This document shows, one piece after another, positions 1 through 8,652 of a stretch of DNA of 64,000 bases. The notes beneath the pieces were generated by a model. That model ran no database searches and was not told where the DNA came from. It saw only the letters and a program-made list of their open reading frames with translations. Each line of letters opens with the position of its first letter. Position 1 is the stretch's first letter. Position numbers and translations under genes: made by a program. Location of the stretch: positions 310,001 to 374,000 of the forward strand of contig CAMUYQ010000001.1 of the NCBI GenBank assembly GCA_947165025.1, in the 5' to 3' direction. The DNA comes from an uncultured Lachnospiraceae bacterium. GTDB taxonomy: Bacteria; Bacillota; Clostridia; Lachnospirales; Lachnospiraceae.

Positions 1-168
1 GAAGGACCTTACGATCACTTCGGATTTTCCCTGTCTGATGCCGTTATCGATCATGTACGCAATGACGAGCGGTACTGTAAGTTCGAATATGGCCTCAAGC
101 ATTTTAAAGAGAGGTGCGAGCACACACTCTTTTTTGTAATTATCAAGGTAGTGGATTAATCTTTTCAT
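1..168 (-). CDS. ABC exporter permease/ATPase, N-terminal fragment
   Basis: The first 56 codons of a gene that runs off the left edge of the window. The start at 168 is preceded by AGGTAGG. The peptide begins MKRLIHYLDNYKKECVLAPL and continues into a first hydrophobic segment (FELTVPLVIAYMIDNGI). This matches the N-terminus of type I ABC exporters of the multidrug/lipid family (transmembrane domain before an ATPase domain). The ATPase half is outside the window, so the substrate cannot be judged. Its ribosome binding site overlaps the stop codon of galE, 3 nt upstream, so the two are probably co-transcribed. Confidence 0.75.
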   Translation of the reverse strand, partial: MKRLIHYLDNYKKECVLAPLFKMLEAIFELTVPLVIAYMIDNGIRQGKSEVIVRSF

Positions 169-171
169 AAC

Positions 172-1188
172 CTACCTGTCGTATCCGTTCGGATTGTTGC
201 TCTGCCAGTTCCATGAATCCCTGCACATATCAACTATGTCATGCTTGGCCTCCCAGCCGAGTTCTCGCTTTGCCTTTGATGCATCGGCATAACACATAGC
301 TATATCACCCGCACGGCGCGGCTTGATATCATAAGGGATCGTGATACCGTTTGCCTTCTCGAAGCTCCTGACGAGTTCAAGAACGCTTACACCGTTTCCG
401 GTTCCCAGATTGTAAATGCACAGTCCGGCTTTCTCTTTTATCTTCTTAAGCGCCTTGATATGTCCGTCGGCAAGATCCGAAACGTGAATGTAATCCCTGA
501 CTCCGGTACCGTCGGGTGTGTCGTAATCATCTCCGAACACACCGAGTCGCTCAAGCTTTCCTACAGCGACCTGTGTAACATACGGCATCAGATTGTTAGG
601 TATTCCTTTGGGGTTTTCTCCGATGCGCCCTGACGGATCCGCACCGATGGGATTGAAATATCGCAGGATGACGATGTTCCACTCTTTGTCGGCCTTTGCC
701 ATGTCCATGAGGATCTGCTCGATCATCGACTTCGTCCAGCCGTAAGGATTGGTGCACTGACCCTTCGGACACTCTTCCGTTATCGGTATCATTGCAGGAT
801 CACCGTAAACAGTCGCCGATGACGAGAAAATGAAATTCTTCATGTTATGTTTGCGAAGCGAATCAAGGAGATTGAGTGTACCGGTGATATTGTTGTTGTA
901 GTATTCCCAAGGCTTCTCAACAGACTCCCCGACTGCTTTGAGTCCTGCAAAATGAATGCAGCAGTCAAAATCATTCTCATCGCATATCCTGTCAAGAAGC
1001 TCTCTGTCAAGTATGTCTCCTACATACAGTTTTGCTTCTTTTCCTGAAAGCTCCTTTACTCTTTTAAGGGACTCTTCGGATGAATTGCATAGATTGTCAA
1101 GAACAGCCACATCATGTCCTTCACGAAGAAGCTGCAGTACAGTGTGCGATCCTATGAATCCGGCACCTCCGGTAACGAATATGTTCAT
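172..1188 (-). CDS. galE: UDP-glucose 4-epimerase
   Basis: A 338-residue short-chain dehydrogenase/reductase that interconverts UDP-galactose and UDP-glucose in the cytosol (Leloir pathway, sugar-nucleotide supply for surface polysaccharide). The NAD-binding GGAGFIGSH motif is at residues 7-15, the catalytic YGWTK (YxxxK) lies near residue 150, and an RYFNPIGA substrate-binding segment follows. The length equals that of the E. coli enzyme. I chose the ATG at 1188, 30 nt inside the longest frame, because it has GAGGAGA 6-9 nt upstream and starts directly at the Rossmann strand. It lies downstream of ppdK, with a strong hairpin between them, and upstream of the ABC exporter. Confidence 0.95.
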   Translation of the reverse strand: MNIFVTGGAGFIGSHTVLQLLREGHDVAVLDNLCNSSEESLKRVKELSGKEAKLYVGDILDRELLDRICDENDFDCCIHFAGLKAVGESVEKPWEYYNNNITGTLNLLDSLRKHNMKNFIFSSSATVYGDPAMIPITEECPKGQCTNPYGWTKSMIEQILMDMAKADKEWNIVILRYFNPIGADPSGRIGENPKGIPNNLMPYVTQVAVGKLERLGVFGDDYDTPDGTGVRDYIHVSDLADGHIKALKKIKEKAGLCIYNLGTGNGVSVLELVRSFEKANGITIPYDIKPRRAGDIAMCYADASKAKRELGWEAKHDIVDMCRDSWNWQSNNPNGYDR

Positions 1189-1208
1189 GCTCTTTCTCCT
1201 CATAATGA

Positions 1209-1239
1209 GCCACGACACCCATGGATCAGGTGTCGTGGC
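1209..1239 (-). other. strong intergenic hairpin between ppdK and galE
   Basis: A perfect 11-bp inverted repeat (1209-1219 with 1229-1239, arm GCCACGACACC) with a 9-nt loop. No T-tract follows on either strand, so it is not a classical intrinsic terminator. Read on the minus strand it sits after the ppdK stop and just before the galE ribosome binding site. It could protect the ppdK mRNA 3' end or set different expression of the two genes. Confidence 0.6.
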
Positions 1240-1260
1240 GTATTGATGACTGTATATGTT

Positions 1261-3906
1261 TTACTTCTGTGCAATAGCTGCCTGAGCTGCTGCAAGTCTT
1301 GCGATAGGAACTCTGAACGGCGAACATGATACATAATCAAGTCCGAGGCTGTTACAGAACTCTACGCTGGAAGGATCACCGCCGTGCTCACCGCAAATAC
1401 CGACGTGAAGCTTCGGATTAACAGGCTTGCCCAGATCCATAGACATCTTCATAAGCTTGCCGACGCCGTCTCTGTCGAGCTTCTGGAACGGATCGTTCTC
1501 GAAGATCTTCGTATCGTAGTAAGCATTCAGGAACTTACCCGCATCGTCTCTCGAGAAACCGTATGTCATCTGTGTAAGGTCGTTTGTACCGAAGCAGAAG
1601 AAATCCGCATTGGCTGCGATCTCGTCAGCAGTAAGTGCTGCTCTCGGGATCTCGATCATGGTTCCGACTTCATATTCAAGCTTGAAGCCTGCAGCTTTAA
1701 TCTCTTCATCGGCCGTCTCAACAACTATCTTCTTAACGAAATTGAACTCTTTTACATCACCTACAAGAGGGATCATGATCTCGGGCTTAACGCTCCAGTT
1801 GCTGTGCTTCTTGGAAACGTTGATAGCTGCCCTTATGACTGCTCTTGTCTGCATCTTTGCGATCTCGGGATATGTGACCGACAGACGGCATCCGCGGTGT
1901 CCCATCATAGGGTTGAACTCGTGGAGCGAATCTATGATCGCCTTTATATCGTCAACACTCTTGTTCTGTGTCTTGGCAAGCTTCTCGATATCAGCTGCCT
2001 CAGTCGGAACAAACTCATGAAGAGGCGGATCGAGGAAACGGATAGTAACCGGATATCCTTCAAGAGCTTCGTAAAGCTTTTCGAAATCACCCTGCTGGTA
2101 AGGAAGAATCTTATCAAGTGCTTTTTCTCTTTCCTCAACAGTATCTGCACAGATCATCTCACGGAATGCATCTATCCTGTCGCCTTCAAAGAACATATGC
2201 TCCGTACGGCACAGACCGATACCTTCGGCACCGAGTTCTCTTGCCTTTCTCGCATCATGAGGTGTATCGGCATTTGTACGGACCTTCATCGTGCGGTACT
2301 TGTCCGCCCATGACATGATCCTTCCGAACTCTCCTGCGATCGTTGCATCAACAGTAGCGATCTTACCGTCGTAAATGTTACCTGTTGTACCGTCTATTGA
2401 AATGAAGTCGCCTTCCTTGAACTCCTTGCCTGCAAGAGTGAACTTCTTGTTGGCTTCATCCATGTTGATGTCGCCGCAGCCGCTGACACAGCACTTACCC
2501 ATACCTCTTGCAACAACGGCAGCGTGGCTTGTCATACCGCCACGGACTGTAAGGATACCCTGTGCAGCCTTCATACCCGTGATATCCTCGGGTGACGTCT
2601 CAAGTCTTACAAGAACGACCTTTTCTCCCTTATTGTTCCATGCCTCTGCGTCTTCAGCCGTGAACACGATCTTACCGCATGCGGCACCGGGTGATGCACC
2701 AAGACCTTTTCCGAGAGGAGCTGAAGTCTTGAGTACCTTTGCATCAAACTGGGGATGAAGAAGTGTATCGAGGTTTCTCGGATCGATCATGGCAACAGCC
2801 TGCTCTTCAGTCTTCATGCCCTCATCAACAAGATCGCATGCGATCTTGAGAGCTGCCTGCGCTGTTCTCTTACCGTTACGGCACTGGAGCATGTAGAGCT
2901 TTCCGTTCTCAACGGTGAACTCCATGTCCTGCATGTCATGGTAATGATTTTCAAGGATCTTGCACACCTTGATGAACTGCTGATAAGCTTCGGGGAACTG
3001 CTTCTCCATCTCATCGATCTTCATCGGTGTACGGATACCGGCAACAACGTCCTCACCCTGTGCATTGACAAGGAACTCACCCATGAGCTTCTTTTCGCCT
3101 GTGGCGGGATCTCTTGTGAATGCAACACCGGTTCCGGAATTGTTGTTAAGGTTACCGAATACCATCGGCATAACCGATACTGCCGTACCCCAGCTGTAAG
3201 GGATATCATTGTCACGACGGTATACGTTTGCTCTCGGGTTATCCCAGCTTCTGAACACGGCCTTGATGGCTTCCTTGAGCTGGATTATGGGATCTGTCGG
3301 GAAGTCCTCGTCGAGTTCCTTCTTGTACTCGCTCTTGAACTCCTCTGCAAGTTCCTTCAGATCTTCAGCAGTAAGATCAACGTCGAACTCAACGCCCTTT
3401 TTCTTCTTCATCTTGTCGATGAGTTCCTCGAAATGCTTCTTGCCGACACCCATAACGACATCGGAGAACATCTGGATGAAACGTCTGTATGAATCGTAAA
3501 CGAATCTTTCGAACTTGGGATCGGGATTGGCTTTGATCATAGCCTCAACAACCTCTTCGTTCATTCCGAGGTTGAGGATCGTGTCCATCATACCGGGCAT
3601 TGAAGCGCGGGCACCTGAACGGACCGAAACAAGAAGAGGCTTCTCGGGATCGCCGAAATACTTATCGTTGATCATCTCGATACGGCCGACAAATTCCATT
3701 ATCTGACCCATAACCTCGTCATTGATCTGTCTGCCGTCCTCATAATACTGAGTACATGCGTCTGTTGTGACGGTAAAACCCTGAGGTACCGGAAGACCTA
3801 TGTTGGTCATCTCGGCAAGGTTCGCACCTTTTCCGCCAAGGAGATTACGCATCTCGGCATTACCTTCGGTAAACAGATAAACCCACTTTTTCTTTCGTAA
3901 ATTCAT
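1261..3906 (-). CDS. ppdK: pyruvate, phosphate dikinase
   Basis: An 881-residue PEP-utilising enzyme converting pyruvate, ATP and phosphate to PEP, AMP and pyrophosphate. In many anaerobes it runs in the glycolytic direction with PPi. Three regions are visible: the N-terminal ATP-grasp part (GGKGANLAEM near residue 24, SVRSGARASMPGMMDTILNLG at about 94-114), the swivelling phosphohistidine domain (GGMTSHAAVVARG, catalytic His461) and a C-terminal PEP/pyruvate TIM barrel ending in HVGICGEHGGDP with the catalytic Cys. Length matches the family (about 875). The start has AGGAGG 7 nt upstream. It stands 70 nt downstream of glycyl-tRNA synthetase. Confidence 0.97.
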   Translation of the reverse strand: MNLRKKKWVYLFTEGNAEMRNLLGGKGANLAEMTNIGLPVPQGFTVTTDACTQYYEDGRQINDEVMGQIMEFVGRIEMINDKYFGDPEKPLLVSVRSGARASMPGMMDTILNLGMNEEVVEAMIKANPDPKFERFVYDSYRRFIQMFSDVVMGVGKKHFEELIDKMKKKKGVEFDVDLTAEDLKELAEEFKSEYKKELDEDFPTDPIIQLKEAIKAVFRSWDNPRANVYRRDNDIPYSWGTAVSVMPMVFGNLNNNSGTGVAFTRDPATGEKKLMGEFLVNAQGEDVVAGIRTPMKIDEMEKQFPEAYQQFIKVCKILENHYHDMQDMEFTVENGKLYMLQCRNGKRTAQAALKIACDLVDEGMKTEEQAVAMIDPRNLDTLLHPQFDAKVLKTSAPLGKGLGASPGAACGKIVFTAEDAEAWNNKGEKVVLVRLETSPEDITGMKAAQGILTVRGGMTSHAAVVARGMGKCCVSGCGDINMDEANKKFTLAGKEFKEGDFISIDGTTGNIYDGKIATVDATIAGEFGRIMSWADKYRTMKVRTNADTPHDARKARELGAEGIGLCRTEHMFFEGDRIDAFREMICADTVEEREKALDKILPYQQGDFEKLYEALEGYPVTIRFLDPPLHEFVPTEAADIEKLAKTQNKSVDDIKAIIDSLHEFNPMMGHRGCRLSVTYPEIAKMQTRAVIRAAINVSKKHSNWSVKPEIMIPLVGDVKEFNFVKKIVVETADEEIKAAGFKLEYEVGTMIEIPRAALTADEIAANADFFCFGTNDLTQMTYGFSRDDAGKFLNAYYDTKIFENDPFQKLDRDGVGKLMKMSMDLGKPVNPKLHVGICGEHGGDPSSVEFCNSLGLDYVSCSPFRVPIARLAAAQAAIAQK

Positions 3907-3951
3907 TACCTTTCCTCCTGAAGATTAATATTCAAAAATCACTTATCTAAT

Positions 3952-3980
3952 ATTATATCAGAAAAACCGAGAAAAATCAG
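3952..3980 (-). promoter_or_regulatory. possible ppdK promoter
   Basis: On the minus strand TATAAT lies at 3957-3952, 46 nt upstream of the ppdK start. The region 16-17 nt further upstream (TGATTT or CTGATT) is a poor -35 and overlaps the end of the glycyl-tRNA synthetase gene. It may let ppdK be expressed apart from glyQS, or the -10 match may be chance. Confidence 0.35.
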
Positions 3981-5377
3981 AACGAAAACTTTTCAGCGAA
4001 ATATGCGTCAAGTTCGTCAATCTTTATGCGCTCCTGTTCCATGCTGTCACGGTCTCTGACTGTAACAGCACCATCGTTTTCGGAGTCAAAATCATATGTC
4101 ACGCAGAACGGCGTCCCGATCTCATCCTGTCTTCTGTAGCGCTTACCGATGTTACCCCTGTCATCGAACTCACAGTTATACTTCTTCGAGAGCTGTGCGT
4201 AAATCTTGTCTGCACCCTCGCTGAGCTTCTTGGACAGCGGGAGCACACCGATCTTGACAGGTGCGATGGCCGGATGGAAATGAAGTACTGTACGTACATC
4301 GGGCTTGTCCTCTGTACCGATATTCTCTTCATCGTAAGCCTCACACAGGAATGCAAGCGTTACACGGTCAGCGCCGAGCGAAGGCTCAACAACGTAAGGG
4401 ATGTATTTCTCATTCGTCTCGTCATCGAAGTAATCCATCGGCTCACCTGAAGTGTTCTGGTGCTGAGTAAGGTCATAATCGGTCCTTGAAGCGATACCCC
4501 AGAGCTCACCCCAGTCGGTGAACGGGAACGCATACTCGATATCGGTCGTATGGTCACTGTAGAACGAAAGCTCCTCGGGATCATGATCACGGAGTCTTAA
4601 ATGATCCTTATCGATTCCGAGAGTGATGAGCCATTCGTAGCAGAACTTTCTCCAGTATTCAAACCACTCCGTCTGTGTACCGGGCTTGCAGAAGAACTCA
4701 AGCTCCATCTGTTCGAACTCTCTCGTCCTGAATGTAAAGTTACCGGGAGTGATCTCGTTACGGAATGATTTACCGACCTGGCATATTCCGAAGGGAACCT
4801 TTTTACGTGAGGTTCTCTGTACGTTCTTGAAGTTTACGAATATTCCCTGTGCTGTTTCGGGGCGAAGATAAACGATACTCTTTGCATCCTCGGTAACGCC
4901 CTGGAATGTCTTGAACATAAGGTTGAATTCCCTGATCTGCGTGAAGTTGTGCTTCCCGCACGAAGGACAGGCGATGTTGTTGTCGTTAATAAACTTTTCC
5001 ATCTCCTCATGTGACCAGCCGTCTACACTTGTCTCAAGCTTGATGCCCTTTTCTGCGGCATAGTCCTCGATAAGCTTGTCGGCTCTGAATCTCTCATGAC
5101 ATTCTTTACAGTCCATAAGAGGATCCGAGAATCCGCCGAGATGTCCCGAAGCTACCCATGTCTGGGGATTCATGAGGATCGCACAGTCAACACCTACATT
5201 GTAGGGATTTTCCTGTACGAACTTCTGCCACCATGCACGCTTGACATTGTTCTTGAGCTCAACGCCGAGGTTACCGTAGTCCCATGTATTTGCAAGTCCT
5301 CCGTATATCTCCGATCCGGGATACACGAAGCCCCTTGATTTTGCAAGTGCTACGATCTTGTCCATTGATTTTTCCAT
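3977..5377 (-). CDS. glyQS: glycyl-tRNA synthetase, homodimeric type
   Basis: A 466-residue class II aminoacyl-tRNA synthetase of the dimeric alpha2 type, charging tRNA-Gly. Class II motif 1 is in the N-terminal part ([19 protein letters not shown]), motif 2 around [21 protein letters not shown], and motif 3 GADRVTLAF near residue 346. The C-terminal anticodon-binding domain follows ([13 protein letters not shown]). CxxC pairs (CKEC, CPSC) are visible in the insertion. The start at 5377 has AAAGGAG upstream. The order era-recO-lipoprotein-glyQS-ppdK places it at the end of a housekeeping operon. No T-box leader is seen directly upstream. Confidence 0.96.
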   Translation of the reverse strand: MEKSMDKIVALAKSRGFVYPGSEIYGGLANTWDYGNLGVELKNNVKRAWWQKFVQENPYNVGVDCAILMNPQTWVASGHLGGFSDPLMDCKECHERFRADKLIEDYAAEKGIKLETSVDGWSHEEMEKFINDNNIACPSCGKHNFTQIREFNLMFKTFQGVTEDAKSIVYLRPETAQGIFVNFKNVQRTSRKKVPFGICQVGKSFRNEITPGNFTFRTREFEQMELEFFCKPGTQTEWFEYWRKFCYEWLITLGIDKDHLRLRDHDPEELSFYSDHTTDIEYAFPFTDWGELWGIASRTDYDLTQHQNTSGEPMDYFDDETNEKYIPYVVEPSLGADRVTLAFLCEAYDEENIGTEDKPDVRTVLHFHPAIAPVKIGVLPLSKKLSEGADKIYAQLSKKYNCEFDDRGNIGKRYRRQDEIGTPFCVTYDFDSENDGAVTVRDRDSMEQERIKIDELDAYFAEKFSF

Positions 5378-5398
5378 TTTGGTATTCTCCTTTTATGA

Positions 5399-5992
5399 TC
5401 ATTCAAGTATCAGATATGCAAGTCCGTCAGATTCATTGAGGACCCGGGCCTCATCCGAATCAACGATCTCGATGTTTGCGGACACATAGGCAATGTCTGA
5501 AAAAGTCCTTATCCGCGCATGCTCACTCATTATGATTATGTTGCTGTCGGCCATGCTCATGATCTTGCGCTTATCGATCACATCGCCCTTTTCGACACCT
5601 TTCAGTACAACGTCCATCGTGTACCCGTTGTCATACGCATCGCCGATAGTTCCCACAAACAGCTTTTCACCTATGAAGTTCTCGTAATCGGAAGGTCCCG
5701 TGAATTCAAGATCAACATAAACCTGGGATTCTTTGAGTTCTACTTTTTTAAGCTTTATCTCTTCGCCGCCGATCGATTCGTTATAGGCCGCGACCGAAGA
5801 GATGAATTCGTTTTTGAGCTCGTCCAGACTGTAGTAATCCCTGTCAAAACTCTCTACAATGCTTTCCTTTACTTTGCCCTTCTTCTCAACGGATATGGTC
5901 GTCTCCGCAAAATCATACTTCTCATCCGCACATCCGGAAAAGCAAAGCATCGCACAAATCAATATGCAAATTGTGAAAAATTTCCTTTTCAA
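5399..5992 (-). CDS. conserved lipoprotein of unknown function
   Basis: A 197-residue predicted lipoprotein with a short N-terminal hydrophobic stretch ending in the lipobox LCFSGC (acylated Cys20). The mature part is acidic and soluble-looking, and I recognise no domain. The start is a TTG codon (5990-5992) with GGGAG 6 nt upstream; no ATG fits as well. Its stop overlaps the leader of glyQS and it follows recO by 30 nt, so it is probably in the era-recO-glyQS operon. The role is unknown; its position on the outer membrane face is inferred only from the lipobox. Confidence 0.75.
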   Translation of the reverse strand: MKRKFFTICILICAMLCFSGCADEKYDFAETTISVEKKGKVKESIVESFDRDYYSLDELKNEFISSVAAYNESIGGEEIKLKKVELKESQVYVDLEFTGPSDYENFIGEKLFVGTIGDAYDNGYTMDVVLKGVEKGDVIDKRKIMSMADSNIIIMSEHARIRTFSDIAYVSANIEIVDSDEARVLNESDGLAYLILE

Positions 5993-6022
5993 CAGTATCT
6001 CCCAAAAATAGCAATAAACAGA

Positions 6023-6688
6023 TTATACTCCCAGAGTATCCAAAAGGTCCACACTTTTAAATTTCCTGTCGATGAACCTTTTTATATACTGCTTTGACAG
6101 CTCTGACAGCTCGGCAAGCACAGTATCGTTTACAGCAAACGTGAAAAGCTTCTCAACCGGGGTGTTGACAATGAAATTGATCGTATATACTGCGGAATCA
6201 CTCAGACTGTTCTTTGCCGGAACCCCCGGGAACTCACCGTTTATTACCATCGCTTTCATTTCATATATCACGCGGACCAGCCTGTTATCAAGAGTAGGCT
6301 TGACGACCGCCTTCAGCGACTGGAACAAAAGCTTCAGCATTTCGATCTCATCGTTGTTCTCGCGTGTATAATAGTCGGCAAACTCCAGAAAATACATCCC
6401 GAGAAACGCACCGTCAAAATCCTCCCTGAGTTCCTCGAAATAATTCGTGATCGAAGCCTCGATCAGATTGTAGGCCTCACGTCCCTCAAACAGTTTGAAC
6501 TGTCCAAAGCAGAACTGATCGGTCGCTGCCAGAAGCCTTGAACCCTGCCGTCTGGCGCCTTTTGCAAAGGCCGTTATCTTGCCTCTCTCTTTTGTGAGAA
6601 GAACGATCCTTCTGTCGTAATCGCTGACGGGAGAAGTCTGAAGGACCATTCCTGTAACGATAACAGGACCCTGATTATAATTTACCAT
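6023..6688 (-). CDS. recO: DNA repair protein RecO
   Basis: A 221-residue RecO, which loads RecA onto SSB-coated single-stranded DNA together with RecR. The N-terminal OB-fold is clear (GMVLQTSPVSDYDRRIVLLT, then KGKITAFAKGARR-like residues), followed by the helical domain. It is shorter than most RecO proteins (about 240-250) and lacks the CxxC...CxxC zinc ribbon seen in many; the C-terminus ends FKSVDLLDTLGV. It overlaps the 3' end of era by 14 nt, which indicates translational coupling and the common era-recO gene order of Clostridia. Confidence 0.9.
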   Translation of the reverse strand: MVNYNQGPVIVTGMVLQTSPVSDYDRRIVLLTKERGKITAFAKGARRQGSRLLAATDQFCFGQFKLFEGREAYNLIEASITNYFEELREDFDGAFLGMYFLEFADYYTRENNDEIEMLKLLFQSLKAVVKPTLDNRLVRVIYEMKAMVINGEFPGVPAKNSLSDSAVYTINFIVNTPVEKLFTFAVNDTVLAELSELSKQYIKRFIDRKFKSVDLLDTLGV

Positions 6689-7592
6689 CGGTTAATTCTT
6701 TCCGGTCGTATCCGAAGTTCTTGAGAAGTATGTCAGAATCTCTCCAGTCTTTTTTGACCTTGATCCAGAGCTTCAGATTGACTTTGCTCTCAAGAAGATC
6801 CTCTATCTCATATCTTGCGGCACTGCCGATCTTTTTGATCATCGAGCCACCTTTGCCGATTATTATCCCCTTGTGCGAATCCCTCTCGCATATGAGTGTC
6901 GCATCGATATCAACGATCTTTTCGGAATATTTCATCGATTCTATCGTGACCGCGACTCCGTGCGGTACCTCATCGCTCAGGCATCTGAGTGCTTTCTCCC
7001 GGATGAGTTCGGCAACAATCTGTCTAACGGGCTGGTCGGTCACTGTATCCTCATCATAAAACGGGACACCTTCCGGCATATATCCGAACATGACCTCAAC
7101 GAGCGTATCGACATTATCGCCCTTAAGCGCTGATACAGGTACTATCTGTGCAAAATCACAAAGTCCTTTATATGCGTCTATAACCGCAAAGAGTTCATCC
7201 TTCTTCTTCGTATCCGTCTTGTTTATCACGAGGATCACCGGGATCTTTGAAGAGTTCAGATCCTTTGCTATGGCCCTGTCTCCTTCTCCGATATACTCTG
7301 AGGCCTCAACGAGCCACAGTATCAGATCGACTGATGCGGCTGCCGATCTTGCCGCATTCATCATGTAGACACCGAGCCTGTTTCTGGCCTTGATAATACC
7401 CGGAGTATCGAGAAGGACGATCTGCCCTCTCTCATCGGTATAAACCGTCTGAATGCGGTTTCTTGTTGTCTGCGGTTTATTGGATGTTATCGCTATCTTC
7501 TGCCCGATTATCCTGTTTGTCAGGGTTGATTTTCCGACATTCGGGCGTCCGATGACTGCAACAAATCCGGCCTTCTTACTGCTTGTTTCCAT
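6675..7592 (-). CDS. era: GTPase Era
   Basis: A 305-residue TRAFAC-class GTPase that binds 16S rRNA and helps 30S maturation. G1 is GRPNVGKST, G2 includes TTRNRIQ, G3 is DTPG, G4 is NKTD and G5 is SAL. The C-terminal KH domain has GKGGSMIKKIGSAARYEIEDLL. I chose the ATG at 7592, 30 nt inside the longest frame, because TGAGGAT lies just upstream and this is where the family begins (METSSKKAGFVAVIGRPNVGKS). Its start overlaps the 3' end of the DUF4349 gene by 17 nt and its end overlaps recO by 14 nt. Confidence 0.96.
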   Translation of the reverse strand: METSSKKAGFVAVIGRPNVGKSTLTNRIIGQKIAITSNKPQTTRNRIQTVYTDERGQIVLLDTPGIIKARNRLGVYMMNAARSAAASVDLILWLVEASEYIGEGDRAIAKDLNSSKIPVILVINKTDTKKKDELFAVIDAYKGLCDFAQIVPVSALKGDNVDTLVEVMFGYMPEGVPFYDEDTVTDQPVRQIVAELIREKALRCLSDEVPHGVAVTIESMKYSEKIVDIDATLICERDSHKGIIIGKGGSMIKKIGSAARYEIEDLLESKVNLKLWIKVKKDWRDSDILLKNFGYDRKELTDGKL

Positions 7593-8631
7593 TATCCTCA
7601 GGTTTCTTCGGCGGTGCATCAAGGATCTGGGCCTGAGGAACCTTGGGTGCCTTTGCGGTCTTCTTCTTTGATGTTGCCTTTACTATTGCGATGATACCCT
7701 TAACGATACCGAACACGATTAAGAAGATCACGCCGAGGATGATGAGTATCACGATGAGCATCGGAAGGAATGAAACAAATCCTACCGTGAAGTCCTGGAT
7801 CGCCTCCCATGCATCGGCACAGCTCTCCGTAAATCCTCTTGCTATCCTCTCGCCGAACGAAAGCTCTTCAACAGGTTCGGGTGTGTACTCTTTAACTTCG
7901 TTGATTGAAAGATTTACGGTCGAATACTCAACCTGGTTGTTCATCGTACGAAGTCTTGATTCGTAGCTTTCGATCTCGTAACGGACCTCTGTCAGACGAT
8001 TTTCGAGTTCGATGATATTCTCAAGGTTATCGGCCTGCTCAAGGAGCTGGTTCAGTCTCTGCTGCTCGATCTTAAGAGACTCTTTGTGGGCCTCGACATC
8101 GGCATACTGAAGCGTAACATCCTCTGCAGATTCATTTTTGCTCGTAATGTTTGTCTCGTTCTCAAGCTGATCCACAAAAGCTGAAAGCTTGTTTGCAGGG
8201 ATCCTTGCAACGATAAAAGCATTTCTCGTGTTACCGTATGAATTGTAGGAGTTACCTGAAATATCGGTACTCTCAGCGTATCCTCCAAGTGACTCGATAC
8301 GGTCCATGACGTTTGCAACGAGTGAATCAAACTCTCTTGTCTCAACGGTCATGTTAACGTTCCTGATGAGCTTTCTGTTTGAATTACTGAGTATCTCGGA
8401 ATCACTCGGTGCCGAGTTTTCTGCTCCGGCAGCCGTGCTCTTTGCCTCAACCGGTGCGGATTCATAATCCCATGCTCCCTCGTCCGCATAGTCATATGCT
8501 GCTTCTGCAGCGGCAGCAGCCGGCTCATCAGTCATTTTGTCATAGCTTGAGCTTGATGAGGAACCTCCGCATCCAGCAAGAACACTTACGGAAAGTATTG
8601 ATGCGATCATCAGTGCAAGTTTCTTTTTCAT
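7576..8631 (-). CDS. DUF4349 lipoprotein
   Basis: A 351-residue membrane-anchored lipoprotein of the DUF4349 family. A lipobox (VLAGCGG) follows the signal peptide, then a low-complexity Ser/Ala/Asp/Tyr stretch. The conserved domain (NVNMTVETREFDSLV; FIVARIPANKLSAFVDQLEN) is followed by a coiled-coil segment (about 175-225) and one C-terminal transmembrane helix (SFLPMLIVILIILGVIFLIV), then a basic tail. The start at 8631 has AAGGAGGA ideally placed. The molecular function of DUF4349 is not established. It precedes era with a short overlap. Confidence 0.85.
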   Translation of the reverse strand: MKKKLALMIASILSVSVLAGCGGSSSSSSYDKMTDEPAAAAAEAAYDYADEGAWDYESAPVEAKSTAAGAENSAPSDSEILSNSNRKLIRNVNMTVETREFDSLVANVMDRIESLGGYAESTDISGNSYNSYGNTRNAFIVARIPANKLSAFVDQLENETNITSKNESAEDVTLQYADVEAHKESLKIEQQRLNQLLEQADNLENIIELENRLTEVRYEIESYESRLRTMNNQVEYSTVNLSINEVKEYTPEPVEELSFGERIARGFTESCADAWEAIQDFTVGFVSFLPMLIVILIILGVIFLIVFGIVKGIIAIVKATSKKKTAKAPKVPQAQILDAPPKKPEDNGNKQ

Positions 8632-8652
8632 AATGGTCCTCCTTGTCATGTA

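Noticed and set aside
1384-3492. Long open frames on the plus strand opposite ppdK (309 and 245 codons)
   Set aside because: They are antisense to a fully conserved enzyme, are Cys/Leu/Arg-rich in the way of frame shadows, and have no ribosome binding sites.
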